Of a stretch of DNA of 64,000 nucleotides, positions 1 to 12,200 are shown in pieces. The notes below the pieces were generated by a model. That model was not told where the DNA came from. It saw only the letters and a program-made list of their open reading frames with translations, and did not search any database. Made by a program: the position numbers and the translations under genes. This stretch comes from Promerops cafer (taxonomy: Eukaryota > Chordata > Aves > Passeriformes > Nectariniidae). How positions within the stretch are numbered: the first letter of the stretch is position 1; each line of letters begins with the position of its first letter. The stretch spans positions 1,772,508 to 1,836,507 of the forward strand of contig VZSE01006618.1 in assembly GCA_013398275.1 (NCBI GenBank), read 5' to 3'.

Positions 1-559
1 ATATTCAGTTATCACACTGCAACCAGCAGAAAACCAGGCACCACCTCATAATTGAAAATGTTGTCTATAATTCTGCAGACTAAATATAACCATATATTTA
101 TGATCATTTATTACTGGTAGGTTTTTGAGCCCCTTCCTGTCCAGTTCCCCCTTCAGCTTCAAGACATTCATGCAGTGCAATTCCTCTTGTCAAAAGAGCA
201 GCATTTATTACTAACTGGCACACTGAACTACAGATCCCAAATCAATCTAAGTGAAAAGTCATTCCAAAAGAGGAGACTGAGAAGTAATTTTTGGTCAAAT
301 GTTAAAGTAATTATTTTGATGCGTGTGTTTTTGATGGCATGAACTTCAGACCTGTTCACCACAGAACGTTTTTTTTCTTCAGTTAAAAACAATCTCACCT
401 GGTGACTCACTGGTTAAGTCTACAGTTCACCAGAAAAAGCTTATTCGGAAATATCATATGTCCAATTTTTCCCAAAGCGATTTCTTAGAATTTAGAGTTC
501 TGTATAGAGGCAGTTTTAAGAAAAACAAACAAAAAGAAGTGTTTCCATGTAAAGACATA

Positions 560-1120
560 ACACAGAAACCTGTTCAGGATACAGAAAGATGGGGTCTACT
601 GGTGAGGTGATTAATAGATAGTTTATTGCAAAATCAGTCTCATGAAAGGGTGAGACAGAATGGTTGTTATATCCAAAGTTATCACAGTAGAAGCTATACA
701 TCATAAAACTGTTATAATGCTAGTCACAATGTCTTTTATAAATTTCTTATCCAATCAGTTACTTCCACAAAACTCGCTAGCATCTCGCTATCACCCTCAT
801 AACCAATTGCTAATTGCTACGTTTTACACGATTCTACCGCAATGCATCTTTTTCTATCCAATCATATAACTCTACAAAAACTTACTGTTATATCTTCTAC
901 TTTTCAGCAACTCTATAACAAGTCCTATTGCTAAACCTTAAAGTTTTTTTACTATCTTACTTAACATATCTATTTACGTATATAAGGCACATTTCTATTT
1001 GCTTAAAACATTTTTTTGCTTAGACTACAAATCTTTATTCTTATTTTGTGTCTATTTCACTATTCTGTTCTAAACTTCCAAGCCTTCTCCAGGGTCTTAG
1101 GTCAAACACTGTATCCATTT
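560..1120 (-). mobile_element. Candidate retroviral LTR, degraded
   Basis: Read on the minus strand, this stretch has the layout of a retroviral LTR. Three ATTGG boxes (CCAAT on the + strand at 751-755, 803-807 and 858-862) lie upstream of a TATAAAAG box at 733-740. An AATAAA poly(A) signal follows at 622-627, about 105 bases after the TATA box, which suits a short R region. The spacing of U3-type CCAAT boxes resembles avian retroviral LTRs in general. I see no internal gag, pol or env sequence beside it and could not fix the TG/CA ends or a target-site duplication, so the limits are approximate. The family is not identified. It could instead be ordinary AT-rich DNA with chance promoter-like motifs. 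Confidence 0.4.
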
Positions 1121-1380
1121 CTATCTCTGAGCTGGCAAGCTCGAGGACTTGAGAGCTCACTGTGCTTGCATTTCTCACAGAAACCTAGACACAGCTTTAT
1201 TAAAAATGTATTTAAGATTGAAGTGTCAAAGGTTGTATGAAGCCCACCTGCTGTGTGCATATTCCCCCCCTAAGCCTAAGCACTTCAAAGACTTACTATA
1301 CTTCTCCCATCTGGTCCTCTCCGTTTCTAGCTTCACAGATAAGCCTGAAATCACCTCCTGCCACCACCACAATCACAGCG

Positions 1381-2137
1381 TAGAACACAAAGAATGGCTT
1401 GGATTGGAAGGGACCTTAAAGATCATCTCATTCCAACTCCTTTGCAATGGGCAGAAATATCTTTCACGACACCAGCTTGCTCAGAACCTCATCCAACGTG
1501 GCCTTCAACACTTCCAGCAATGAGGCACCCACAGTGTCTCTGGACAACTATTCCAGTGCCTCATTAACCTCACAGTAAAGAATTTCTTTCCAACGTCTAA
1601 TCTAAACCTACTCTCAGTCTGAAGCCATTCCCCCTTGTCCTGTCACTACATGTTCTTGTAAACAAACAGTTTCTCTCAATGTTTTTTTGTAGGCTTCCTT
1701 CAGGAACAGGAAGACCATGATAAAGTAATCCTTAAGCCCTCTCTCTAGACTGAACTTCTCAGCCCTTCCTCATGGAGAGATGCTCCATCCTTCTAATTAT
1801 ATTCATGGCCCTCCTCCAGATTTGTTCCGTGCCTTTCTTGTGCTGGGTCCCCAGAGCTGGATGCAGGGTTCCAGGTGGGGTCTCACCAGAGCAGAGCAGA
1901 GGGGCAGAATCCCCTCCCTCCCCTGCTGCCCACGCTGCTTTGGATGCAGCCCAGGACACGTTTGGATTTCTGGGCTGTGAGTGCTCATGGCCAGGTCATG
2001 TCCAGCCTCTCATCCACCAGCACCCCCAAGTCCTTCTCGCAGGGCTGCTCTCGATCCCTTCATCCCCAGCCTGGATTGATAACGAGGGTTGTCCCAGCCC
2101 ACGTGCCACACCTTGCACCTTGTTAAACCTCATATAA
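1381..2137 (-). mobile_element. CR1 LINE fragment (3' portion)
   Basis: This is a 5'-truncated CR1 non-LTR retrotransposon lying in reverse. It opens at the left with the reversed CR1 3' end (GGATTGGAAGGGACC, then AAAGATCATCTCATTCCAACTCC). It continues through the usual CR1 wording about a lost 'cctcatccaacgtggcc' block, the 'cttgtgctgggtccccagagctgg' segment and the terminal 'ttgttaaacctcat' segment. About 750 bp survive. The several overlapping frames of 60-120 codons here are chance openings in this relatively GC-rich repeat and not genes. The subfamily was not determined. Confidence 0.9.
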
Positions 2138-2385
2138 AGCTCCATACTTCCATCATAGTGAGTAGGGGCCAACATATGCAGTAACACATACCATCAGTAG
2201 AAATTATGCAATTCATAAGATAACTATTTTAATGAGATCAGTAACTCCATCAGTTTTAAGTCCTCAGTACAGTTGGCATTTTGCACAGAAAGAACTCTGC
2301 TGGTAACTATCGAACATTATACACTGGAGACTTGAGGAATCACATATTCATTGACGCATCAGGAAAAAATATTTAAAACAGTTAT

Positions 2386-2860
2386 TATAGAATATCCTCA
2401 GCTGGAAGGGACCCACAAAGATCATTGAAGTCCAACTCCTGTCCCTACAGAGGAAGCTCTAAGAATCACACCACATGCCCAAGCGCAGTGTCGAAACACT
2501 TCTTGAACTCGCTCAGTCTGGTGCTGTGACCACTTCCCTGGGGAGACTATTCCAGTGGCCAACCACCCTCTGAGAGAGCAACCTTTTCCTAATACCCAGC
2601 CTATACGTGCCCTGACACAATTTCAGGCCATTCCCTAGAGTCCTGTCACTGGCCACCAGAGAGATGGGATCAGCCCTGCCCCTACACTTTCCCTCGTGAG
2701 GAAGACGTCACAAGGTCTCCCCTCAATCTCCCCTTATCCAGGCTGTCACTGATGACATGGCTTTCCTTCCAGACCCTTCACTATCCCCTTCTGAAGCCCT
2801 CTCACAGCTTTATATCCTTCTTATACTGTGCTGCTCAAAACTCACAACCCAGGCTAGCTC
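2386..2860 (-). mobile_element. CR1 LINE fragment (3' portion)
   Basis: This is a second CR1 fragment in the same reverse orientation, about 250 bp beyond the previous one. It begins with a diverged 3' end (TAGAATATCCTCAGCTGGAAGG, then GTCCAACTCCTGTCCCTAC) and runs through 'gggagactattccagtgg', 'ggccattccctagagtcctgtcac' and 'ctcccctcaatctcccctta'. All of these are typical of an older CR1 subfamily. It differs in sequence from the fragment at 1381-2137, so the two look like independent insertions and not one element split by a later event. No coding capacity remains. Confidence 0.85.
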
Positions 2861-5800
2861 CTGCTAACCTGGGCTACAATGGACAAGAGTAGCTCAAAGA
2901 AGTATTAAAGCATCCTAGACTTGCTGTTTCCTGAAGGTGCCTCCTTTACAAATATGAATCAAGAACTGTACCTCCTCCTCTCTTCTGCTATGTTTAAAGA
3001 TCGCTATTATTTTATATTTAATTAATAATAGTAACAACAACTTTATATACCATGTCTTTAAAATATAGAGTTGTCAAACTGGGGATGACCTTTCTGATAA
3101 AAACGTGGGGAGTATCTTCTCATCCTAACAGTTTTAGTTCTAACAATTACTTGTAAGTGTGCTTGTAAGAAGGTGAGGGTAAGATGAACGCCCTTTCAAA
3201 ACCTTGTTTTTAGAAGAAAAATATAACAATTCCACCCTTATGTTCTGGTATTTCTCCACACTACTTGAAAAGACAAGTAGTCTTTTTTTTGAGAGAAAAA
3301 AAGCAATCACTTCAGACATCAGTCTGTTCAGACAGATTAGATCATACTTGGTCACACTGGCTTCCCAATGCCCCAATTCCCAATAAGCTGCAGAACCATG
3401 GACTAGCTCCTAAGCCTGTAGAACTGATCTATTCCCAAAGAGACAGAAAGGGGAAAAAAAGGCCTTTTCAAAGAGCTTCCAAATATAACTACAGCCAAGC
3501 AGAAGGATGATGACTTGGAGGTTATTTTTGATGTTTAGTTAATGTTCGCCTGCAGGAGAACCACTATTTCAAAGACAAAAGACAAGGGATGCAGAGGCTA
3601 GGGAAGTTTTATAATGAAATGGAAAAAGTGTCTGAAGAAGAAGGTGACTAAGTTTTCTAGCAAATAAAACTGCAACTGGCTCCCTTTTCTACTGTTGCCC
3701 ACTGTTCTCATTACTCCTCACACTGACCAGACGCCTTAGGAGGGAAGCTTGTGTACTCCCCTCCTCCTGAGGTGTCCTTCCTTTGGTTCTTTGTAGTCCC
3801 CCCTGCAACTCATCCATTAGACTGTATCTGTGCAGAGGTATCAGGTCCTCTTACACACTCACTGGAGCCCAGACTCCAGCTGTAAATGAGGCTCCTAAGC
3901 AGCAGTATCTTACTAAGAGGTTTCTCAAATCAACGTGCATAGAAGTAACTGCTGGACTTATTTTACACTTAGATTTTTTTATTGACTGCAGACATATTTT
4001 AGTGTAGTATAATAGAAAACTGTACTCAGGAGTAAGAAATATTTTCCAAACTCTAAGAGTGTCTCAGATACAACAAGAATGAATTCTGCCTAGCAGTCAC
4101 TTTATCTAACCTTTATTGCGAGACTTGTCCATGATAGTTCACATGCCACTCATCTCCATTTTAACATGAGCTAATAAGAGTGCATTTTTGTAAGCAATGG
4201 TAACTAAAAAAAAAGGTAATTCCAGCCTTCTCTTAAGCAAAGTGCAAGTGATCCTAGTATAAGAACTTATTGTATGTACCTACATACAAACACACATATA
4301 TATTTTCATATAAATATATATACTCACTTACCTATATTACTTGGCCATTGGCGGGAAGGGGAGGGGGAGACAGGGAGGGGCATGGCACAAAATTATGTCA
4401 TACAGTTGGAGAAAAAATTCCTAAATATATATTAATTTTTAAAAAGAATAATATTAAAACCCTAAGACAAGTTTTTGAAGCAAGCAGAGCCTCTACGTCT
4501 GATGCTGGCAAGCCATGAAAGCCTTTCACCTTAAGAATGCCCTAGAACATTTACAAGACACTTATCTTTGCACAGTAAGACAAGCAGATAACGTGATACT
4601 ATCATGTACTTGGAATGTTTATTAAACAATGCTTTGTTCTTCTGTTAGAGAAATAAACAAGATAGAACTAGTTCAAGCTGCAGGACCACGGATCTCACTT
4701 GCTGCTGACGTAGCAAACAAGCCTGAAATTAGGGAGCAATGTTCCAGGCCTGTGAAAATAAATATGATTTTGCATTGCAGAAGTGGATTGTCACCAAAAT
4801 TCTGCCCATTCTTTTAATCCAATGTTGGCTCTTAGTTACCAATCTGAGAATGGTATTGGGAAATTACTCTCAATACAAGGATAGCAAACAATTGGGGGCC
4901 TTGACCTCTCACATAGAACAGCACCTCTAACACATTTATTTCCCTTAAAATCAACCTTCTTGACATATTTCTTTTATGTACTGACACACAAAGTTTTTGC
5001 TACAGCTTCTGCTACAGCTACATAAGGGCTGACACATTACCTTGGACAACTTGTACAAACTTTATTTAATCTACATCTCTTTCATGAAGGGCAGCTATTA
5101 TCCATGGCTAAATGCAGTAGAACATGTGTGCACAAATGCATATTTATAACGATACGAATATATATAAACACATCCAAACACATACGGGATGAACATACAC
5201 TAGAAAGACAATGCACAACTCAGTAAAAGTCAAGACAAAAACTAAAGATAAATCTATGAAGCAGATGATACTGCAGTAACTGCAATATTTTTCTGCTTTG
5301 TGCATAGAATGGTCAAAATCAAAACAGTCATCATGACCCACATGATATCTTGCAGAATTATTTTATTCTATTTTAGTATGGTCTCTCTCCATCCCCACTT
5401 TTGCATCAGAACTTATACTAATCTAAGTATTCCACTTAAACATCTTATTTAAAATAATTAATTATTTTATGAAGATGTTAAAGCAAATTTTAAGCAATTA
5501 TATTTCATCATGTTTTGGAAAAAAAATCCAGCTTTTTAATTTGTCAAAAGTACTTGAACTATTATACCAAAACTGTATAATAGTATATGTAAGTACCCAA
5601 TTGATTTGCCATGAACTTTAAATCATGTTTCACTGAAACTGCACTTTTTATTGATATGTAAAGAAATTTTATCATTTTTAAAGATTAATTTGGTTAAGAA
5701 ACAAGTAATTTCTTAAGTCCAGAGTACCTTAACTGAAGTATTCTTTCAAAAAAAAAAGAAAAAAAGGAACTCTTGAAAAGGTTCCCTACTAAATCCCTCC

Positions 5801-8639
5801 CCTTTACTAAATACCAACCAAGAAGCAGGTGACGTAAACAGTTTGATTTCTTGACTGATTCCTATGATAACTCAATTTTCTGGACTACAGATATCCAGAG
5901 AGTTCTAAGTGCAAATATTAAGTATTTCCTAGACAGATAAGTAACAACATCATTGAGTCATAGAAATTACTTTTATTTATCAAAAAACTTTGCAGAATGG
6001 GAAGCCTTTTTCTATTGCAACCCAGTATCTTTAGAAAACTCAGTGTGGTCTTGACCAAGCTATGAAACCCCACCCCTACCCCAATTTTCCAAGTGCCTTT
6101 CAACTTCAGATATTTAGTTCCCAGTTCTATCAATTGTACATAGTAAGTCTCGAGTCCAGAATCAGTTTAATCACACACAGAGAAGGAATCTGTCAAGGAA
6201 ATATTTTGGTTCCATTGAAACAATCCATGTAATTCATCTTTCTTTCACATATTTTTACCCCTATGAACAATTGCTCTTTTGTGACTTTCATTATCAGTCT
6301 TGAGACTTTTACTTGTGAAGTTGCTATTGCTCACAGAGATTTCCCCCCACCCCCTCCAAAATCTTCTGCTACTTTGGAGGGGGGAAATAATGATTACAAA
6401 AAAATTTACAGAATCAGAACTGAATAAGCAAAAAAATTGTATCAGTACTGGTTACCCACTTAACTTAAGAACTTAAATACTACTCCAGTAATAACTAGCT
6501 CAGAAGAATCCTATGTGATAAACTACAGGAGCTTTTTAAACTTTTACTTAAATATTTCAGATCTGACATGAACAAAAGAAAGCAAAGGATGTCTTCCACT
6601 GTGGACAAGTACATGGAAAATAAAATAATTCAGTATCAGGAGAAGGACATAAAGAATAAACAGGTAAATTCTGACATCTGAGGGCCAGGTTCTCATTGAT
6701 TTAGTGTACCATACATTACTATCACCTGCCCTCAGCAGAGAAACAACAGGCATGCTTCTTATGGTATCTTGATGCTTATGAGCCTTTTTCTACACATGAA
6801 TAAAAGATGGGCTAAAAACTTTATCAGTGCTCTCTCCAAGGAAGCTTATACTCCACTTTACACTTCGCATCCAAAAAAAAAAAAAACCAAACCCAGAACA
6901 ACAAACCTGCTTCCTATTAGATATCTGAAACACCTCCTTAAAACATAACAGCACATATTCAAAAAGGTGTATATAATTTGGTGGATACAGGAAGTTTTAT
7001 ACTAATTTTGCTTCAAATTTTTCAGCTTTTAAGAGAAGAATCTTGATATTCTTAGCTTAAAACTGTAATATTTAAAAATACTTCACTTTTAATTTTCAGT
7101 GTTGTCTATGAGAAAATACCCTTAAATATACTGTATCTAAAAAAATAAAATTAAAGACCAAGTTCTCCTGTTGGACAAGGACAACTTGTCCTTCCTGTAC
7201 AGTTCATGACCCTGAAATATCAACTCCTATGTTCTTAGCCACAAAAACTGAAGCATAGAAATTTGATATATTTGTTTTTTTTTTCCTTTTCTAAAATACA
7301 ATTCAATAGTATTTATTAATGCTTATATCATAATGTCAGACAGGAAAAAATTGTGGTCAGTTTTTCTTCTTGGATTTTCTAAAGGTTGAGTCCATCATCA
7401 TTTTCCAAAAAAGCAGAAATTAGCTTCAACACCTTTCACTTCTTAATCCTTCTGAGCAATCTTGTTAACTTAAAACAGCATTACAGAATCATTAACAACA
7501 ACAAAAACAGCCCTGAAGCAGTCGAGGATATTTCTGTTAGCCATTTTAAATCTGAGGAAAAGTAATCCATTAATAACCTTAAGGGGAAAAGGATAATGAA
7601 ACAAAGATGAATGCAGCGATAGGAAATATTGTTATTACATTTATGTCATGGAAACATTGTTACACTATACTTATATGAAAATAGCTCCTCCAAAAGAGAG
7701 ACCACAGTAAAGAATATCAAAAATTACACTTCTCAATCATTCCATTCTCTTCAAGAAGAGATTCCTACTCTTCTTATCCACTGAGGACCTCCAAAACTTT
7801 ACGTAAGTTTGGCTGTAACAGGTATAAAGTGATTCTAGTGATATGAATGACTGGAATTACTTCCCTCAAAAAACAATGTCATCAAAATGACAAACTTTTG
7901 ACAACACATTTTGAAAGCGTACTAGCATTTATCTGTAAAACAGATTTCCTCGTCTCTTACTAAATGGCTTCCCACCACAGTGGGCCTTTGACATTTCTGG
8001 ATACATAAAATTAGAGAGTTTGGCACAATTTCATATCTGAAGTCTCAATCGCTGTAGTTTAAGATACCTTCCAACATGAACTTATTTATAGGAAGCAAGG
8101 ACATGGCCGGACAATACTGCAAACAGACTCCACAGAGCCAAACTAACCCTGGGGAAGCACCTCTGCTCCACTGCCCCGAGCGAAGCCGCAAGCAGCTAGA
8201 CGAATTTAACTGCGTACACCAGATGGAACAGCAAACAACAAGTTTTCATTCCTGCATTTCCATCTATCATTCCCTTATCAAACTGGAGAGCACACCAGGC
8301 TGAAGCTGGGGGCAGCCATAAAAGGTAAGGTTAAAAATAACCCAGCGTGGTGCCCTGAGAAACTTTGCTGCATCTGATTTCATTCCTCTTCAGCCCCACG
8401 CGGAGGGAGGGTGGGAAGAAGAGCACAACAAAGTCTGTTTACAAAACAAAAGCAAAAGGAAGGAAAACGCACGCTAATAAAGACTTTGGCCTTTACAACG
8501 TATTCAAGTGTTTCCTCTCCACTGTAAGAGCAAACATCGACAGGGAATTCAAACAGGCTTTGAAAACCTCAACAACACTAGGGCTGGGTATTCCAAGGTC
8601 TTCCTCAGCTATGCGCAGGAGAGGATTTCAGCCACCTTC
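2861..8639. other. AT-rich non-coding stretch
   Basis: I found no supported gene here on either strand. The open frames are short, AT-rich and match nothing I recognise. The content is simple: A or T runs (for example near 5740-5765, 6868-6882 and 7267-7280), TA-rich sequence near 4270-4330, a G-rich patch at 4353-4380 that fits a G-quadruplex pattern, and an 11-bp inverted repeat at 6350-6360 and 6373-6383. If the island at 8.6-9.1 kb is the promoter of a leftward gene, this stretch would be its first intron, but I see no exon. Confidence 0.5.
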
Positions 8640-9120
8640 CTGACTGCAAGGCAGCGCTGAAACTCCCTTCCAGAGCGAGCCGCACGTCCCGGCTGCCGTT
8701 TATGTAATCTTTTATCACCGCCACCCCATCCCCGCGTCCCCGGACCGCCGCTGCCGGCACGTGCCCGCCGCCCCGCCGGCTCCGCGCCCGCCCGGGCCNN
8801 NNNNNNNNNNNNNNNNNNNNNNNNNNNNNNNNNNNNNNNNNNNNNNNNNNNNNNNNNNNNNCGGGGGCGGAGCGGGCGCCGCGCATGCCCGGCCCTGCCG
8901 CCGTCCCTGGGGCGGGCTGAGGGCTTGGGCCGCCCCCTGGGGAACTCGACTTTCCTGTTAAAATAACCTGACTTTCCTGTCAAAACAGCGCTGGAAAACC
9001 ATGCCGCCGCGCCGGAGCCAGGCGGTGGTGACGGAGCGGACTCGAAACCTGCCGAGCCGCTGCGTCTCCCGCCTGCCGGGGCCGACAGCGGTGACACCAA
9101 GCGCATCCCCTCCCAGCTCC
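8640..9120. promoter_or_regulatory. CpG island, probable promoter
   Basis: GC content rises sharply and CpG dinucleotides are dense from about 8640 to 9120, against AT-rich flanks. This is typical of a vertebrate housekeeping promoter. Visible motifs are a palindromic E-box (GGCACGTGCC, 8756-8765), an NRF1-like half site (GCGCATGC, 8881-8888) and a near-repeat of GACTTTCCTGTYAAAA at 8948 and 8970, 22 bases apart. A further CACGTG lies just downstream at 9178-9183. A 63-N gap cuts the island. No exon is proven. In other vertebrates DMXL1 lies head-to-head with DTWD2, so a leftward DMXL1 promoter is an attractive inference, but its first coding exon is not seen and could be in the gap or outside the window. 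The island could also serve a non-coding RNA. Confidence 0.65.
8799..8861. other. Assembly gap (63 N)
   Basis: A run of 63 undetermined bases lies in the most GC-rich part of the first CpG island. The flanks are CCCGCCCGGGCC on the left and CGGGGGCGGAGCGGGC on the right, so this is the usual loss of sequence in an extremely GC-rich promoter. Open frames crossing it contain unknown residues and should not be trusted. Confidence 0.98.
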
Positions 9121-9279
9121 TTTCACAAGGGCAGGGGCTCAGCCGCAGCCCTCCCACCGGGCAATGACAAGAGGAAGCACGTGGTAACAGGAGCCTTGGG
9201 TCCCCGAGGTTTGGGAAACAAAACGTTTTTGCTTGGACCTCAGATTGCCTGTAGGCAGCAGTGCTTTTCACGGTCCTGA

Positions 9280-12200
9280 TAGACGGCTCCCATTTTCCCT
9301 CATTTTATCAGGATTCATGCATATTAGAGAGATTTCTCTTATTTTTAAAGTTTTCTGAAAAAATCAGGTTTGGCACTCTGTGTATATAGATGTTCCTCCA
9401 AAGAAAGTCATAAATTCCTGTAACCCTAATCCCTTTTGTTTGGCAAAAGATCAAAAAGCTTATCAAAGTATCCTGTCAATGAATAGTGAGCTTACTGTTG
9501 CAAGGATTGCTGACCACTGATAAATGATCTTAATTCTCTTGCCAGCTGCAAAATCTCAAAAATCAGCCTTAGTGAATTTTTCAGGTAAAAAAAACTCTGT
9601 TCATTTGGGTTCTAGGTAAGAAAGTGAATTATCACTGAAAACAGTAAGAGACCCTCATTTGCAATTTTCAGCACAACCAGCTACTTCTGGGATCACACTG
9701 TGAACTGCTCTGACTGCTTGCAGCCAGCTGGGCCTTCTTTCCACAAGGACTGATCTTGAATACACTGGACAGAAGAGGTCAAAAGTGCTGCAGATCTATA
9801 TTGGTTCTTCAAGCCTTATTCAATCCACAGGTTCAAAGATCATAGGATTTGCAGTGTAACAAAAGAAAGAGCAGGCTAACAGTAGACAGCAATCCTAGAC
9901 CCCTGTCTGAGGAAGGTGAAGAAATCAGGAAGGAGGGGAAACTCAGGACACCAACAAAAAAAATAAAAGGAAGAGTTTTACTCTGCAGTTGATAACTGCT
10001 TTTAAATCTATTTCTATTTACAACACAGTATGACATTTATAACTGCAACAACCTAACATGCTGATATGCTAAGAAAATATGGAACTTCTCATTTCCTTTC
10101 TAAGTAAATTTGACCTTTGTCACTGCTCAGATTAGTATGTTTGGCTTACTTTATAATAGAAGGGACATTAACTTGTGTTCTCTCTGCTGTGGATAGAGTG
10201 AGAGCCTATGTAATGCCCTGTCAGGTATATAAATGCATATCAGGGCTCCCATCCCCACAGGAAGAGGGCACTACCTTCCTCCTTCCACATTTGCTCTCAG
10301 CAATGCACAGTAGCACAGGAGCGTTCACACCTCACCTCACTGCTGATCCTTGACACTGCTGCTGTGCTTCTGCCACTTCTCAGCCTGGGGAATGGCAAGG
10401 ACAGCCACCAGCCATGTGTCCTGCAGTTTGATTGATGCCCTTTCTCACTTCTGCAACACCTGTGGATTCAGCTGCAGACAAATTATCTACTGTATATTTT
10501 ATTATAACATCAAAGTGAATACATTGTAGGACACTGGCGTTTAAAAAGAAAAACTTTAAATGGTTTAATACAATTAAAAGTGTATTTATACATTGTCTTG
10601 TTGACAAAAACATGTAAGTTGGTTTAGCTCAGAATTTTAAAACTCAACAGTTTCTCAAAAAAAAAGCTCAGAAAGCTTACACTTACAACAGTGTTTTCAT
10701 ATCATTTCTGTTCATTTTGCGTATTTCCTCACCTTCTCAGTAAACATTTTTTCTTCTTTTAAGAAGATCTTTGGTTTGCCTTTCAGTCAGAATTAAAAAA
10801 CCAGAATAGGCATTGAGTTTAACTTACAGTATTAGAAAGTACCATCATAAACTCCTTTTCATTGTTTTTCCCCCTAACCTTGGTAAATCTTCTTTATTTG
10901 AGTCTTTCAGGACCTGCAGTTCTTCTTACAAGCTGATGACTTCTGTCATTCACAATTGCTGATGAGTATGCTCAGTCAGTCCTTGCCTTTGTTTTTTTAA
11001 AGGGGCACTGTACAAAATAGTATCTGTATCAGAAGATCAGGAAGGTCAGAAAGGAAAAACCCTAATTTCCCAATATTTTAACATACAGTGGCTGTGGCTG
11101 TTCTGAAAACCTGACAGAACTGCAGCATTTTTTCATGTACAAAACAGCTTGGAAGTGAACAGTTTACTGCTTTTTGATTATTGAGAAAAGTATTACTTTT
11201 TCAATAACAATGAGGCCCTTAAATGCTCCATAAAGCAATACCAAGTATATACATACACACTTTTAATTAGTAAATCCTGCATATATTTTCCTGACAGTAT
11301 CCAAGGAATGTCTAAATGAGAATTTTAAATCATACTCCCACAAGTCTATTCTAAATTCAAAATTGCACATCTGCACAGCAAATATGCATTAACAATATTC
11401 TTCAGTGTAATGCAGTACAAAATGTATATGTATACATATATATGTAAATTATTTCACTTGCAGAATTACAATGACATACTTTGTGTTCTTTCTGTACAAG
11501 AAACATCCATGAGTCACTTATTAACAGTGGTGAGGCCACTCATGTCAATGATATACAGGCAGCTTTGAAAGAAGCTGGCATTTTAAGTGGCAGCTTTAAG
11601 TGTTTAGAGTTTGTCTATGATACTAGAAAATGTTGTATTCTTCCTGTATTTCTAAATAATTAGCTACAGGAAGGTAAGATACCTTTTTACATTTCTATTT
11701 TACCTTTCATGTTAAAAAAAACAATGCACTGCAGCCAGGAATAGCTGTCTCACCTCATACACCATTTGACCTTGTCTTTGCTGCCCTTGATCTTTCTGGA
11801 GGGTTTCTTAGGTTTGTGAATACACAAGGCAAAAGTTGCAACTTAGTGAGGTTAAGACTGAAAAGCCGTTACTGATCTCCTTAAGATCTGGTGTTCTCCC
11901 TTTGTGATCACACTGGAAATCACTTGAAGAACGACTTGATTCTCCTCTTGAGTGAGCTTTTGTGACTTTTAACAGTGTAAAACAGTAAAAACACACCATA
12001 GAATATTGGGAAAATGTGAAATGCATAAATACATAAATATTGGTATTTAGTAGTGAGATTCTAAACAGATGACCGCTGTGTGAAACCTTTCTTTCCAAAA
12101 AGCTTGCTTTATTCATATCTTCAGTACCCTGAGTTTCATTATTTGTAGCCTGAAGGTTAGAGTGATATTTGGTTGGGTTGTTTTTTTTTTTTTTTGGTAC

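Noticed and set aside
1149..2187. Cluster of frames of 60-124 codons
   Set aside because: They lie within or beside a CR1 fragment and are not related to any protein I recognise.
8322..8330. Possible + strand splice donor (AAAAG/GTAAGG) upstream of the first island
   Set aside because: It is a good match to a donor alone, but there is no identifiable exon or promoter to its left on the + strand.
8609..9271. 220-codon minus-strand frame across the first CpG island
   Set aside because: It spans the 63-N gap, is Arg/Gly/Pro/Ala-rich as expected of GC-rich DNA, has competing open frames on both strands and shows no domain. It does not match the start of DMXL1.
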